Assembly: GCA_946222285.1 (NCBI GenBank)
Contig: CAMIIP010000002.1
Span: 256,164-320,163 of the forward strand
DNA: 64,000 nucleotides
Reading direction: 5' to 3'
From: an uncultured Rothia sp.
Lineage (GTDB): Bacteria; Actinomycetota; Actinomycetes; Actinomycetales; Micrococcaceae
Shown here: in pieces, positions 17,066 through 25,881 of the stretch
Numbering within the stretch: position 1 is the first letter of the stretch
How the letters are laid out: every line of letters begins with the position of its first letter
Program-made: the position numbers and the translations under genes
Notes under the pieces: generated by a model
What the model saw: only the letters and a program-made list of their open reading frames with translations
Database searches by the model: none
What the model was told of the DNA's origin: nothing

Positions 17066-17893
17066 ATGAAACTTATCTCCTGGAACATTGATTCATTGAA
17101 CGCTGCTTTAGTGAGCGACTCAGCGCGTGCTGTTCTCTCCCGCGATGTACTCACCACACTCTCCGAGCACGCCCCCGATGTTTTGGCACTACAGGAGACT
17201 AAACTTTCTAGCAAAGGCCCCACCAAAAAACACCTGGAAATTCTTGAAAAATATTTCCCCGGTTATACAATTCATTGGATCTCCTCAGATGAACCAGCCC
17301 GTAAGGGCTATGCCGGGACCATGTTCTTAGTCAAAGAGGGGCTTGAACCTCAGGTTACTTTCCCCCGTATCGAAAGCCCTACAACGATGGATTCCGAAGG
17401 GCGTATGATTACCCTGGAATTCGAAAACTGCTACGTGACCCAGGTATACACACCCAACGCGTCCGATGGGCTTAAAAGACTTGCCGACCGTCAGCTGTGG
17501 GATCGATGCTACGCTAACTACCTTGCTCGCCTAGACACAATCAAACCGGTTCTTGCCACCGGCGACTTCAACGTAGCCCACACCGAAATTGACCTAGCTA
17601 ACCCCAAATCCAACGTGCGCTCGCCCGGTTTTACCCAGGAAGAACGAGACGGGTTCACCCACCTACTCAGTCGAGGATTTACCGATACCTTCCGGCACCT
17701 CCACGGAAATGTTACCGGCGCATACACCTGGTGGGCACAACGATCCAAAACTTCAAAAATTAACAATTCTGGCTGGCGCATCGACTACTGGCTAGTCTCC
17801 AATCGCGTAGCAGATCAGGTGACCACTTCCACGATGATTGATTCGGGGCCCCGGCAGGATCACACCCCCATTCTGCTAGAAATTGACCTCTAA
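17066..17893 (+). CDS. exodeoxyribonuclease III / AP endonuclease family protein
   Basis: This EEP-superfamily nuclease of 275 residues is of the ExoIII/XthA type that cuts abasic sites and removes 3' blocks in base excision repair. The motifs are KLISWNIDSL near residue 2, LALQETKLS near 45 with the metal-binding Glu, GDFNVAHTEIDLANP near 167 with the Asp/Asn pair, and the C-terminal WRIDYWLVS and RQDHTPI with the catalytic Asp and His. It is slightly longer than the usual 260 residues. It stands alone between ftsY and ffh and would act after MutM and the Nei-type glycosylase elsewhere in the window. Confidence 0.92.
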   Translation: MKLISWNIDSLNAALVSDSARAVLSRDVLTTLSEHAPDVLALQETKLSSKGPTKKHLEILEKYFPGYTIHWISSDEPARKGYAGTMFLVKEGLEPQVTFPRIESPTTMDSEGRMITLEFENCYVTQVYTPNASDGLKRLADRQLWDRCYANYLARLDTIKPVLATGDFNVAHTEIDLANPKSNVRSPGFTQEERDGFTHLLSRGFTDTFRHLHGNVTGAYTWWAQRSKTSKINNSGWRIDYWLVSNRVADQVTTSTMIDSGPRQDHTPILLEIDL

Positions 17894-18013
17894 ATCTTCA
17901 GCTAAATTGCTTCACAGCGAACACCCCACGCTCTGAAGATAAGATACGTTATTCTTAGATGTGATAAAAGTGGGAGAGACCCACATCAACCCGACGAAAG
18001 TAGTCAACGGCTC

Positions 18014-19597
18014 GTGTTCAATTCACTCTCAGATCGCCTAGCAAATACCTTCAAAAATTTGCGCGGAAAAGGTCGTCTCACCGAGGCGGATATTGACGCA
18101 ACGGTTCGCGAGATTCGTCGTGCTCTTCTTGACGCCGACGTGGCGGTTCCCGTAGTCCGAGAATTTACTGCCAGCGTCAAAGAACGAGCTTTGGGGCAAG
18201 AGGTCTCCGAGGCTCTGAACCCCAGCCAGCAAATCGTCAAAATCGTCAACGAAGAACTCAAAGGAATTCTTGGCGGCGAGACTCGACGCATTAACATGGC
18301 AAAAACCGGTCCCACCATCATTATGCTGGCGGGTCTGCAAGGTGCCGGCAAAACTACTCTCGCTGGCAAACTTTCCTACTGGCTCAAGAGCCAGGGACAC
18401 ACGCCCATGTTGGTCGCCTCTGACCTTCAACGCCCCAATGCCGTCAATCAGCTTAAGGTCGTTGGTGAGCGTGCCGGCGTGCCCGTCTTCGCGCCCCACC
18501 CCGGCGTGACCTCCGAATTTGATACCCCTACCGGCAATCCCGTACAGGTAGCTCAGGACGGCGTCAACGAAGCCCGTGCCAAATTACACGATGTAGTGAT
18601 AGTCGATACCGCCGGTCGCCTCGGCGTCGATGCCGAACTCATGCAGCAGGCTCGTGATATTCGCAATGCTATTGAACCTAACGAAGTTCTCTTCGTTATC
18701 GATGCGATGATCGGTCAGGACGCCGTCAATACTGCGCTGGCTTTCAACGAGGGCGTAGATTTCACCGGCGTCGTTCTATCTAAGCTAGACGGCGATGCAC
18801 GTGGCGGTGCGGCGCTCTCGGTCGCTTCGGTGACTGGCAAACCCATCATGTTTGCCTCTACCGGTGAAGGTGTCAAAGATTTTGAGCAATTCCACCCGGA
18901 TCGTATGGCTTCTCGAATCCTTGACATGGGCGATGTTCTCACCCTGATTGAGCAGGCAGAGGCTAGCTGGGATAAGTCTGAAGCCGATCGCATGGCACAA
19001 AAGTTCATGGATCGTGAAGACTTCACCTTTGATGACTTCCTCGCCCAGATGCAGCAGATTCGCAAAATGGGATCCATGAAGAAGCTCTTGATGATGATGC
19101 CCGGCGCGGCTCAAATTCGCCAGCAACTTGAAAACTTTGACGATAAAGAAATTGATCGTGTTGAAGCAATCGTACGATCCATGACTCCTCATGAACGCGT
19201 TGCGCCCAAAATTATTAACGGATCTCGTCGTGCCCGTATTGCTAAGGGCTCGGGCGTCACGGTATCGGAAGTTAATCAGCTCATGGAGCGTTTTGCCCAA
19301 GCACAAAAGATGATGAAGAAGATGGCCTCCGGCAATATGGCTGGGATGCCCGGTGGTATGCAGATGCCGGGGATGGCAGCTGCCGGCGGTGCCAAAAAGA
19401 AAGCCAAAGGCAAAGCTAAGAACAATAAAAAGGGTCGATCCGGCAATCCTGCCAAGCGTGCACAGGAAATCAATGCAGCTGCACAAAAGAAAGCTACTTC
19501 AGGATCATCTTTTGGGCAGCAGAACAATCAGGGCTTCAACATGGATGATATGAATCTGCCCAAGGGCTTCGAAAAATTTCTGGGCGGAGATAAGTAG
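18014..19597 (+). CDS. ffh: signal recognition particle protein Ffh
   Basis: Ffh binds signal peptides and 4.5S RNA and docks with FtsY. The 527 residues comprise an N domain, a GTPase domain with GLQGAGKTT near 108, DTAGRLG, SKLDGDARGGAALS, and a methionine-rich M domain from about 310, extended by a Met/Gly-rich then Lys-rich tail (MAGMPGGMQMPGM, about 440-460) and ending in EKFLGGDK. The start GTG at 18014 has only a weak ribosome site. No 4.5S RNA gene was recognised in the window. A terminator follows at 19617. Confidence 0.97.
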   Translation: MFNSLSDRLANTFKNLRGKGRLTEADIDATVREIRRALLDADVAVPVVREFTASVKERALGQEVSEALNPSQQIVKIVNEELKGILGGETRRINMAKTGPTIIMLAGLQGAGKTTLAGKLSYWLKSQGHTPMLVASDLQRPNAVNQLKVVGERAGVPVFAPHPGVTSEFDTPTGNPVQVAQDGVNEARAKLHDVVIVDTAGRLGVDAELMQQARDIRNAIEPNEVLFVIDAMIGQDAVNTALAFNEGVDFTGVVLSKLDGDARGGAALSVASVTGKPIMFASTGEGVKDFEQFHPDRMASRILDMGDVLTLIEQAEASWDKSEADRMAQKFMDREDFTFDDFLAQMQQIRKMGSMKKLLMMMPGAAQIRQQLENFDDKEIDRVEAIVRSMTPHERVAPKIINGSRRARIAKGSGVTVSEVNQLMERFAQAQKMMKKMASGNMAGMPGGMQMPGMAAAGGAKKKAKGKAKNNKKGRSGNPAKRAQEINAAAQKKATSGSSFGQQNNQGFNMDDMNLPKGFEKFLGGDK

Positions 19598-19616
19598 ATC
19601 CACAATATAGCAAGTG

Positions 19617-19652
19617 ACGCTCCGCAACATGATCTGTTAGCGGAGCGTTTTG
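19617..19652 (+). terminator. terminator after ffh
   Basis: ACGCTCCGC and GCGGAGCGT pair perfectly (19617-19648), followed by TTTTG. Confidence 0.8.
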
Positions 19653-19766
19653 TTGCTTAGCTAAATTGCGCTGAGAGTGCAAAGCCTACAAAATACCTGC
19701 GGTGCGATTAAAAATTTATTAGTCTGGAGCTGGAAGCTTTAGGCACCATGAAAGGCTAGGCGCATA

Positions 19767-20267
19767 GTGGCTGATACTTATCTTTCGCACGAACAGCTTG
19801 TGGAATTTATCGCGACTTTACCAACTCGTCGGTTAGCCGCCGGTGCGCTGATTCGAGATCAACAAAACCGGTTACTGGCTGTTGAACCCAACTATCGTGA
19901 TGGCTGGGCTTTACCCGGTGGGACCGTTGAATCTGGAGAGGCACCTCGGCAAGGTTGCCAGCGGGAAGTCCAAGAAGAAGTTGGTCTTGATCTTGAAATT
20001 GGTCGCGTTCTTCTGATCTTTCACGGCTTGAGCAGAGGCGTTTGGGGCGATTCTACCTACTATATCTATGATGGTGGGCGCATCTCTGACCAAGCAGAAA
20101 TCAAGCTTCAAGAGGAAGAGTTACTCAGCTATCAGTGGATTGAGGAGAAAGATTTCTCCCATTATTTTGGCGATCATTTCGCTAGCCGACTCAGTAGTTG
20201 TTACCGAGCACTAGAAACGGGGGAGACCATCGAGCTCTCTTCGCATGATTCTCTTCAGCAAAAATAG
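19767..20267 (+). CDS. NUDIX hydrolase
   Basis: The 166-residue protein carries a full Nudix box, from GTVESGEAP to REVQEEVGLDL near residues 50-75, so it hydrolyses a nucleoside diphosphate linked to another group; the substrate cannot be read from the motif. The GTG at 19767 follows GAAAGGCTAGGCG. It is preceded by the ffh terminator and followed after 92 bases by the unknown 627-residue gene on the same strand. Confidence 0.85.
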   Translation: MADTYLSHEQLVEFIATLPTRRLAAGALIRDQQNRLLAVEPNYRDGWALPGGTVESGEAPRQGCQREVQEEVGLDLEIGRVLLIFHGLSRGVWGDSTYYIYDGGRISDQAEIKLQEEELLSYQWIEEKDFSHYFGDHFASRLSSCYRALETGETIELSSHDSLQQK

Positions 20268-20359
20268 TGGAGGCTGGCTATGCTTGCTGAATGAAACATG
20301 AAATCGTTTCTGCGATTATTTTTTTGATTAGAACCCATGTACAAGGATTATTTTAGAGA

Positions 20360-22243
20360 ATGTCAGATTTTTCTTCTTCCGAAGGCTCTGAAGAAATGCC
20401 AACCGATGATCAGCTCATGACTTCCTGGGCTCGTATCTCCTTGGACTATGGAGACACGGGCATTGAAGTTGCGCAGGATGACGCTGATCGAGAAGAACCA
20501 ACCGACCAGCTTCGGCGGGAAATAACAGACATGATTGGTGTTATTCGCCAGGCTGCTCAGCAAAATTCTGGTGAGATTCCTTCCTGGGAAAACCGTGAAA
20601 GAGACGCCGAGCTCACCGAAGAAATTTTTCAGAAGATGCTTGCTGAATCTGAGGAAAATAAGAATATTCCTGAAGCGGAGAGAGATACTGAAGATTCTTC
20701 TGCGAGGGGTGAAGGATCAGATACTGGTGAAGATGGTGCGCAGGAATTTGAAGATGAAAATCTGGGTGAGAATTTATCTCATCAATTTCTGAACCCTGGC
20801 CTTGAGAAAGAGATCCTTGAAGCGAGCACGGAAGATGTTGTGCAGGCGCTTCTTTTGACCTGTATTGATCGTCCTGAGGTCATTGTCTATGAAGCCGGTG
20901 AAAATCATGTTGTTTTATACGTTCTCACTATAGAAGGCACAGATGATCTAACACTTACCGCTCATCTTAATGAGGAAGGAAAGATCCAGCCGGGTACTGA
21001 ATTAGAAGAATTTGCAGCGGATTTGATGGAAGATTTGCCGGTTCGAGGCGGCTTATGCGCTACGCAAGATTCGTATTCTTACTCTGCACCGGTTACTGCT
21101 TTAGGCGAGGAGCTGGTTCTTGACGCGGACGCCGAGGTGGCTGCTCTGATCGAATTAGAACCTTCTGCAGTCCCCGCCCTGGTAGCAACTTCTCTTACGG
21201 TAGGACCGGTTGAACTTGCACCAGCAGATAAAGGTTGGTCTCTCATTTCCAGTGATCCCATTTCGATGGTTCATCTGTTACAAAATTTGGGCAAACCTGC
21301 CATTGTGGCAGAATCTACCGAATTTACGCAGCATCTGGCCTTCGTCGTCCCCGGTGGCAGGCAGTCAAACTCTGATACTTCCGGCGAAATCAGTGAGTGG
21401 ATGAACCAGGTGGTGGGACAACCTATTCCCGAAGAAATTGATACGGGTGCGGTGATTAATCTTGTGTGGGGTCCACCCAAAAAACAAACTCGATATCTTC
21501 CTCGGGAGTCTTTTGCCGTAGATACGCTATGGCTTCTTCCCGGTGTTATTCCCGAGCCGCTTAATTTTGTGCAGATCAATGATGAGATTGAAAATCTCAC
21601 CTGGTTTTATGGCTTGGATGAGTCGGGCGTCAAACGACTGCGCAATTATGTGGAGAACTCAGATTCTGAGTTGGGCATGGAGTCTGTCTTGCAACTTTTG
21701 GGTTTACCTTCTGAACTATCAAAGGTAGCCCAGGGCAGAGCTGATATGGAGTCTTTACCAGGATATCGTTCTTTTGCGCCGAAGCTGGTTTCAGCAGAAA
21801 ATACTGACGCTTCGGCTTTCTTGGCTGAAGCTGGTGAATCGATGACTCAAATTTCTCAGATTTTGCGTCAACGCCCGTGGATTTTTACGGCCGAAGGTGT
21901 GGCTCAATTGAGCGCTTCGGGTTTGCTTGCTTTTATGGCGGCTCGGCGTTTGTATCGCGGAGAACCAGCGCGCCTGCAAGCGATATTTGCTACGGTACTT
22001 GCTGGCTCAGGTATTTCTGAGATTGTCCTGGGGCGAACCATCGCTCAGAGCGAGGAGGCTCAGCCTTCAGATACTTCTTCTTCGAACAGTTTCCCTTCGG
22101 TTGTGGAGGAGCTTGATGGCAAGCGGCAGAGTCTTGAAAAGGAACGGCGTCTGTCTCAGGTCAGTCGTAAATTAGAGCGACTCATGCAACAGACTAAACG
22201 GGGTTCTCAGAGCAGAATTCGAAAATTTTTTGGAGAACGATAA
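20360..22243 (+). CDS. conserved-looking hypothetical protein, 627 residues
   Basis: I do not recognise the family. The first 150 residues are strongly acidic and low in complexity, probably disordered. Residues 155-430 look globular with alternating beta-type strands (LLTCIDRPEVIVYEAGENHV; GWSLISSDPISMV; AVINLVWGPPKK; DTLWLLPGV). Residues 500-555 include a small helical, alanine-rich patch (GLLAFMAARRLYRGEPARLQ) that could contact a membrane. The last 45 residues are basic and helical (KRQSLEKERRLSQ ... RKFFGER). There is no signal peptide. ATG at 20360 has TTTTAGAGA upstream. Codon use is not obviously foreign. The protein is probably cytoplasmic; no role is proposed. Confidence 0.75.
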   Translation: MSDFSSSEGSEEMPTDDQLMTSWARISLDYGDTGIEVAQDDADREEPTDQLRREITDMIGVIRQAAQQNSGEIPSWENRERDAELTEEIFQKMLAESEENKNIPEAERDTEDSSARGEGSDTGEDGAQEFEDENLGENLSHQFLNPGLEKEILEASTEDVVQALLLTCIDRPEVIVYEAGENHVVLYVLTIEGTDDLTLTAHLNEEGKIQPGTELEEFAADLMEDLPVRGGLCATQDSYSYSAPVTALGEELVLDADAEVAALIELEPSAVPALVATSLTVGPVELAPADKGWSLISSDPISMVHLLQNLGKPAIVAESTEFTQHLAFVVPGGRQSNSDTSGEISEWMNQVVGQPIPEEIDTGAVINLVWGPPKKQTRYLPRESFAVDTLWLLPGVIPEPLNFVQINDEIENLTWFYGLDESGVKRLRNYVENSDSELGMESVLQLLGLPSELSKVAQGRADMESLPGYRSFAPKLVSAENTDASAFLAEAGESMTQISQILRQRPWIFTAEGVAQLSASGLLAFMAARRLYRGEPARLQAIFATVLAGSGISEIVLGRTIAQSEEAQPSDTSSSNSFPSVVEELDGKRQSLEKERRLSQVSRKLERLMQQTKRGSQSRIRKFFGER

Positions 22244-22291
22244 CTGAATAAAAGTTTTGGCGGCAACTATTCATTAGTATTGAAAAAGTAA

Positions 22292-22339
22292 GTGCTAGCG
22301 GTGAGGCGATTGTGTTGCTTCACCGCTAGCACCGTTTTT
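22292..22339 (+). terminator. strong terminator hairpin 18 bases before the FNT gene
   Basis: GTGCTAGCGGTGA (22292-22304) pairs perfectly with TCACCGCTAGCAC (22320-22332), followed by CGTTTTTAC. It ends just before the ribosome site of the FNT gene, leaving no room for a promoter in between. It either ends the upstream message, with FNT relying on readthrough, or acts as an attenuator in the FNT leader. Confidence 0.8.
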
Positions 22340-22357
22340 ACCTCTAAGGAAGTGTGA

Positions 22358-23143
22358 ATGTCCCTCAACGAAACGATAGAAGGTTCAATTGGTAAGAAGA
22401 TTGAACTTCTAAATAAGGATTTTGGAAGGTTTGCTTTTCGAGCAGCTCTGGCCGGTATTTATTTGACTTTGGCTACAGCATTTGCCGGAGTAGCGGGGCA
22501 GGCCGTTGAAGTTCATGCAAAGGGGCTAGGCCCCATCGTCTTTGCACTCCTGTTTGGTATCGGACTTTTCGCTATTATTGTGCTTAATTCTGAACTGGCT
22601 ACTGGCAACATGATGTTTGGTTCTTATGCGGCAACTACCGGGCAGATTAGTTGGGGGAAGGCTCTCTGGCTTATCCTTGCTACGACGTTTTTGAACCTGG
22701 TGGGCTGTGCTTTAGTGGCGCTGTTATTGAGTCAATCGGCAAAGTTCGCCACGATGGATAACACTCATTTCATTGCGACTTTGACAGAGGGTAAACTTCA
22801 CAAATCAGCCTGGGGAGCCATGATTGAGGCTATTGGCGCCAACTTTGTGGTTAACATGGGCGTGATCGGGGCAATTTTTGCTAAGGATTTGGTGTCGAAA
22901 TTTGTGACCATTGTGTCGTTTTTGGCAATTTTTGTGGGGCTTGGACTGGAACACGTTATCGCGAATTTCTCCTTGATGACCATCACCCTATTTTCTTCAC
23001 ATCCTTTACCCGAGTCTATGACGGTAGGAGCTGTTGCCCTGAACTGGCTGATGGTGTGGATCGGAAACTGCATTGGAGGCGGCATCATCATGGGTGCGGG
23101 ATACGCCTGGCTTAATAAAACCAAATACGTTTATAAGGACTAG
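22358..23143 (+). CDS. formate/nitrite transporter (FNT) family channel
   Basis: FNT proteins are pentameric aquaporin-like channels that move small monovalent anions (formate, nitrite, hydrosulfide, lactate) across the plasma membrane. The 261 residues contain six hydrophobic helices; family signatures are NSELATGNMM in the first half, with the slow-folding loop, and NWLMVWIGNCIGGG near residue 229. The strong AAGGAAG before ATG 22358 gives the start. No formate or nitrite enzyme gene is adjacent, so the substrate cannot be named. Translation and transcription may be controlled by the hairpin at 22292-22339. Confidence 0.88.
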   Translation: MSLNETIEGSIGKKIELLNKDFGRFAFRAALAGIYLTLATAFAGVAGQAVEVHAKGLGPIVFALLFGIGLFAIIVLNSELATGNMMFGSYAATTGQISWGKALWLILATTFLNLVGCALVALLLSQSAKFATMDNTHFIATLTEGKLHKSAWGAMIEAIGANFVVNMGVIGAIFAKDLVSKFVTIVSFLAIFVGLGLEHVIANFSLMTITLFSSHPLPESMTVGAVALNWLMVWIGNCIGGGIIMGAGYAWLNKTKYVYKD

Positions 23144-23184
23144 CTCAAACAGAGCAGAGCTAGTTGTAAAACACACGCGAAATA

Positions 23185-23335
23185 ACGTCGTGAGTCTGGA
23201 TTAAACTCGTGTATTCTGGCATACTTTTTCAGGTACTCGATGGGTGCGGTCCCTCTCACCCGCACGCCATGGTGTTCATAGAAAATATGAGGACGGCTGG
23301 CCCCACTAGCGCAGAATCATTTTTTCGCAGAATTC
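23185..23335 (+). promoter_or_regulatory. rpsP upstream region with small hairpins and direct repeats
   Basis: The 216-base gap before rpsP includes GTGAGT/ACTCGTG pairing near 23190-23212, a six-base perfect stem GTGCGG/CCGCAC near 23246-23267, and a direct repeat CGCAGAAT at 23310 and 23326. This could be a ribosomal-protein leader, but I cannot match it to a known class. Confidence 0.3.
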
Positions 23336-23359
23336 ATAGAAACAGGAGAGTCCACAAAA

Positions 23360-23791
23360 GTGGCTGTTAAAATTCGTCTAAAGCGTATGGGCAAAATCCG
23401 CGATCCTCGCTACCGTGTAGTAGTTATGGATTCACGCAAGAAGCGTGATGGTCGCGCGATTGAAGAAATCGGCATCTACCAGCCTACTGAGCAGCCTTCA
23501 CTGGTTCAGATTGATTCAGAGCGTGCGCAGTACTGGCTGTCGGTAGGCGCTCAGCCTTCTGACCAGGTTCGCGCACTTCTTAAGCTGACCGGCGACTGGG
23601 CAAAGTTCAAAGGCGAAGCTTCAGAGTCAACTCTGAAGCCTGTCGATTCAAAGCCTAAGTTCGTTGTTCCTGAAAAGGGTTCAGTTATTCTTCCTGAGGC
23701 AATCACTCCCAAGGCAACTGAAGTTGCTGAGGAGAAGGTTGCAGAGGCAGATGTTAAAGATCTCGAAGCAGACGCAGAAGCAGCTGAATAA
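23360..23791 (+). CDS. rpsP: 30S ribosomal protein S16
   Basis: S16 binds 16S rRNA early in small-subunit assembly. The 143 residues start AVKIRLKRMGKIRDPRYR, the family signature, and the first 85 residues cover the whole domain. The rest is an Ala/Glu-rich acidic tail typical of high-GC Gram-positives. The start is GTG 23360 after AGGAGAG. khpA starts two bases after the stop, so the pair forms one operon. Confidence 0.97.
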   Translation: MAVKIRLKRMGKIRDPRYRVVVMDSRKKRDGRAIEEIGIYQPTEQPSLVQIDSERAQYWLSVGAQPSDQVRALLKLTGDWAKFKGEASESTLKPVDSKPKFVVPEKGSVILPEAITPKATEVAEEKVAEADVKDLEADAEAAE

Positions 23792-23793
23792 TC

Positions 23794-24036
23794 ATGTTGG
23801 CTGATGCACTCGAGCACCTCGTTCGAGGAATTGTCAATAGTCCTGAGGATGTTGAAGTTCGTTCCCGTAACGGACGTCGCGGCGATACCCTAGAGGTTCG
23901 GGTTAACCCCGAAGATCTCGGTCGAGTGATCGGTCGGCAGGGCAGAACCGCTAACAGCATTCGTACGGTGATTGACGCTATCAATGATGGTGAACACACT
24001 CGTGTTGACGTGGTTGATACTGACCGCAAACGCTAA
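23794..24036 (+). CDS. khpA: KH-domain RNA-binding protein KhpA
   Basis: The 80-residue protein has a single KH domain with the GxxG loop in RVIGRQGRTANSIRTV. KhpA homologues form dimers or pair with KhpB and bind many RNAs. It is located between rpsP and rimM as in most Gram-positives, and starts two bases after rpsP. A terminator follows it, which splits rpsP-khpA from rimM-trmD. Confidence 0.93.
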   Translation: MLADALEHLVRGIVNSPEDVEVRSRNGRRGDTLEVRVNPEDLGRVIGRQGRTANSIRTVIDAINDGEHTRVDVVDTDRKR

Positions 24037-24066
24037 CAGATTTCGGCATACGCTGATTAACAGGTG

Positions 24067-24104
24067 AGTCCCACATCTTTTATATGAAGATGTGGGACTT
24101 CTTG
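24067..24104 (+). terminator. terminator after rpsP-khpA
   Basis: AGTCCCACATCTT (from 24067) and AAGATGTGGGACT (to 24099) form a perfect 13-bp stem followed by TCTTG; the T-tract is short. Confidence 0.75.
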
Positions 24105-24204
24105 CATTCTCAGCCATATTTTCTATGCTGCCTGAGCAGATACACTAAACTCTAAAATAAAAGCCCTAGCAGTAAAATGATGTGAAAATCCTTGAGGAGA
24201 TAAA

Positions 24205-24807
24205 GTGCAGGTACTGGTAGCCCGGATTGGTAAACCCCACGGAATCCGTGGTGAGGTGACTCTGCAAATTTTTACGGACACTCCGGATATTCGTTTTGCT
24301 GCAGGGGAGAAACTTCAGATTGAAGATTTTTCCCCCGCATCTTCTGCGGCGAGACTTGCACCTGCCGGTCACCTTACCGTTGTTGGCTCCCGATGGAATA
24401 AGAAGATTCTAGTGGTACGTTTTGAAGAAATATCCTCTCGAAATGATGCCGAAGTGTTCCGTGATACCCGCCTGACTTTTAATGCAGAAGAGGCAGATGA
24501 TAGTGAAGGTATCTATGAGCACGATGTCCTTGATCTGCCGGTCTTTCTGCTCAGTGCCGTTCCCGAGGGCGAAATCCCTGCGGGCACTCCCGTGGGTAAG
24601 GTGACCGGTCTGCAAACTCTACCTACTCAGGACCTCCTACTGTTAGAGCTGGCTAACGGGCATGAAGCAATGATTCCGTTTGTTGAAGAAATTGTGCCAG
24701 AAATTGATCTTGATGAAGGTTTTATCGTGATTGATCCTCCTGCTGGCTTGCTGGAGTTGGGCGATGAATCTGCCCCCGAAAGCAATTCTTCTGAAAGAGA
24801 TGCATAA
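24205..24807 (+). CDS. rimM: ribosome maturation factor RimM
   Basis: RimM helps assemble the head of the 30S subunit and binds S19. The 200 residues start VLVARIGKPHGIRGEVTLQ, the family's N-terminal motif, and include the PRC-barrel C-terminal half with AMIPFVEEIVPEIDL near residue 155. It is a little longer than typical (170-180) through a middle insertion and an acidic tail. GTG at 24205 follows GAGGAGA. It abuts trmD without a gap. Confidence 0.95.
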   Translation: MQVLVARIGKPHGIRGEVTLQIFTDTPDIRFAAGEKLQIEDFSPASSAARLAPAGHLTVVGSRWNKKILVVRFEEISSRNDAEVFRDTRLTFNAEEADDSEGIYEHDVLDLPVFLLSAVPEGEIPAGTPVGKVTGLQTLPTQDLLLLELANGHEAMIPFVEEIVPEIDLDEGFIVIDPPAGLLELGDESAPESNSSERDA

Positions 24808-25659
24808 GTGCAGATTGACGTTGTAACGATCTTCCCAGAATATCTCGCGCCTCTAGAGCTGTCTTTGCTGGGGCAAGCCCGTCGCCAGGGGCTGGTTGAT
24901 ATCCGGGTGAAAAACCTACGTGATTATGCTTTTGATCGCCACAAAACCGTCGATGATACCCCCTACGGCGGCGGTGCCGGTATGGTGATGAAGGCTGAGC
25001 CCTGGGGATTAGCGCTGGATGACGTTCTGGCTACATCGCCGCTTTCAACACCAGATGAGGGAGGGGAGAGCAAGAAACCTCTGCTGGTTATTCCCTCTCC
25101 TGCCGGTGCGGTGTTTAACCAACAGATGGCCTATGAGTTAGCAGAGGAAGAGCACCTTACTTTTGCTCCTGCCCGCTACGAAGGCATCGACGAGCGGGTA
25201 CTGGACTGGGCAGAAGAAACCTTCAGGGTCATACCCGTTTCACTGGGAGATTATGTTCTCTACGGCGGGGAAGTGGCGGTAATGGCGATGATTGAGGCGA
25301 TTTGTCGCCTCATACCGGGGGCTATGGGCAATCCTGAATCTCTGAAAGAAGAATCGCATACCGGCGGTTTACTTGAATATCCTGTCTATACCAAACCTGC
25401 TCTTTGGCGCGAGCGCCCGGTGCCCGCTGTCCTCCTCTCCGGCAATCATGGTGCAATTGCTCGTTGGCGCCGTGACCAACAAATCGAACGAACCTTCGCT
25501 CGCCGCTTCGACATGATTGAAGATTACCCCGAAGAGCTGTGGGAGAAGAAAGATCGGGCTCTGCTCAATTCTCTGCGAGCACAGAGGAACAGGCTTAAAC
25601 GTGAGAGAGCACGGGAACAAGCGGTCAGCCTCACAGAAGAAGAAACACCGCTCTCGTAG
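24808..25659 (+). CDS. trmD: tRNA (guanine-N1)-methyltransferase TrmD
   Basis: TrmD methylates G37 next to the anticodon with SAM and so prevents frameshifting. The 283 residues start IDVVTIFPEYL and contain the knotted SAM site: DDTPYGGGAGMVMK near residue 50, RYEGIDERV near 125, SLGDYVLYGGE near 148. The C-terminus RRFDMIEDY matches the tRNA-binding tail and is followed by a charged extension. GTG 24808 directly follows the rimM stop. Confidence 0.97.
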   Translation: MQIDVVTIFPEYLAPLELSLLGQARRQGLVDIRVKNLRDYAFDRHKTVDDTPYGGGAGMVMKAEPWGLALDDVLATSPLSTPDEGGESKKPLLVIPSPAGAVFNQQMAYELAEEEHLTFAPARYEGIDERVLDWAEETFRVIPVSLGDYVLYGGEVAVMAMIEAICRLIPGAMGNPESLKEESHTGGLLEYPVYTKPALWRERPVPAVLLSGNHGAIARWRRDQQIERTFARRFDMIEDYPEELWEKKDRALLNSLRAQRNRLKRERAREQAVSLTEEETPLS

Positions 25660-25710
25660 TCAAAAAGCACCAAAAGTGCAATAATTAGACTTTGTGTTGA
25701 TCGTGGGTAC

Positions 25711-25825
25711 GCCCCTGCCGCAGGGGGATGAGCGACCTTAACACGGTGAACCGTAGCACAGTGCAATCACTATGCTACGTACAAACTTTCTTCGGAGCAG
25801 CAACAGTCTGGATTCAGACACTGTT
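25711..25825 (+). promoter_or_regulatory. structured leader of rplS (three tandem hairpins)
   Basis: The 222-base gap before rplS contains CCCCTG-CCG-CAGGGG (25712-25726), a 12-bp stem with one mismatch joining CGTAGCACAGTG to CACTATGCTACG (25752-25779), and CAGTCTG paired with CAGACACTG with one bulge (about 25804-25824). They could form an RNA leader controlling L19 synthesis. This is not a class I can name. Confidence 0.45.
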
Positions 25826-25881
25826 TACGAAAGTAAAAAAGAGAGTATTAGACCTGCGGCTGGTACCTCAAGGAGAAATCA

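Noticed and set aside
18785..19486. Open frame of 233 codons antisense to ffh
   Set aside because: It mirrors the ffh reading frame and encodes a low-complexity Cys/His/Leu-rich product with no family.
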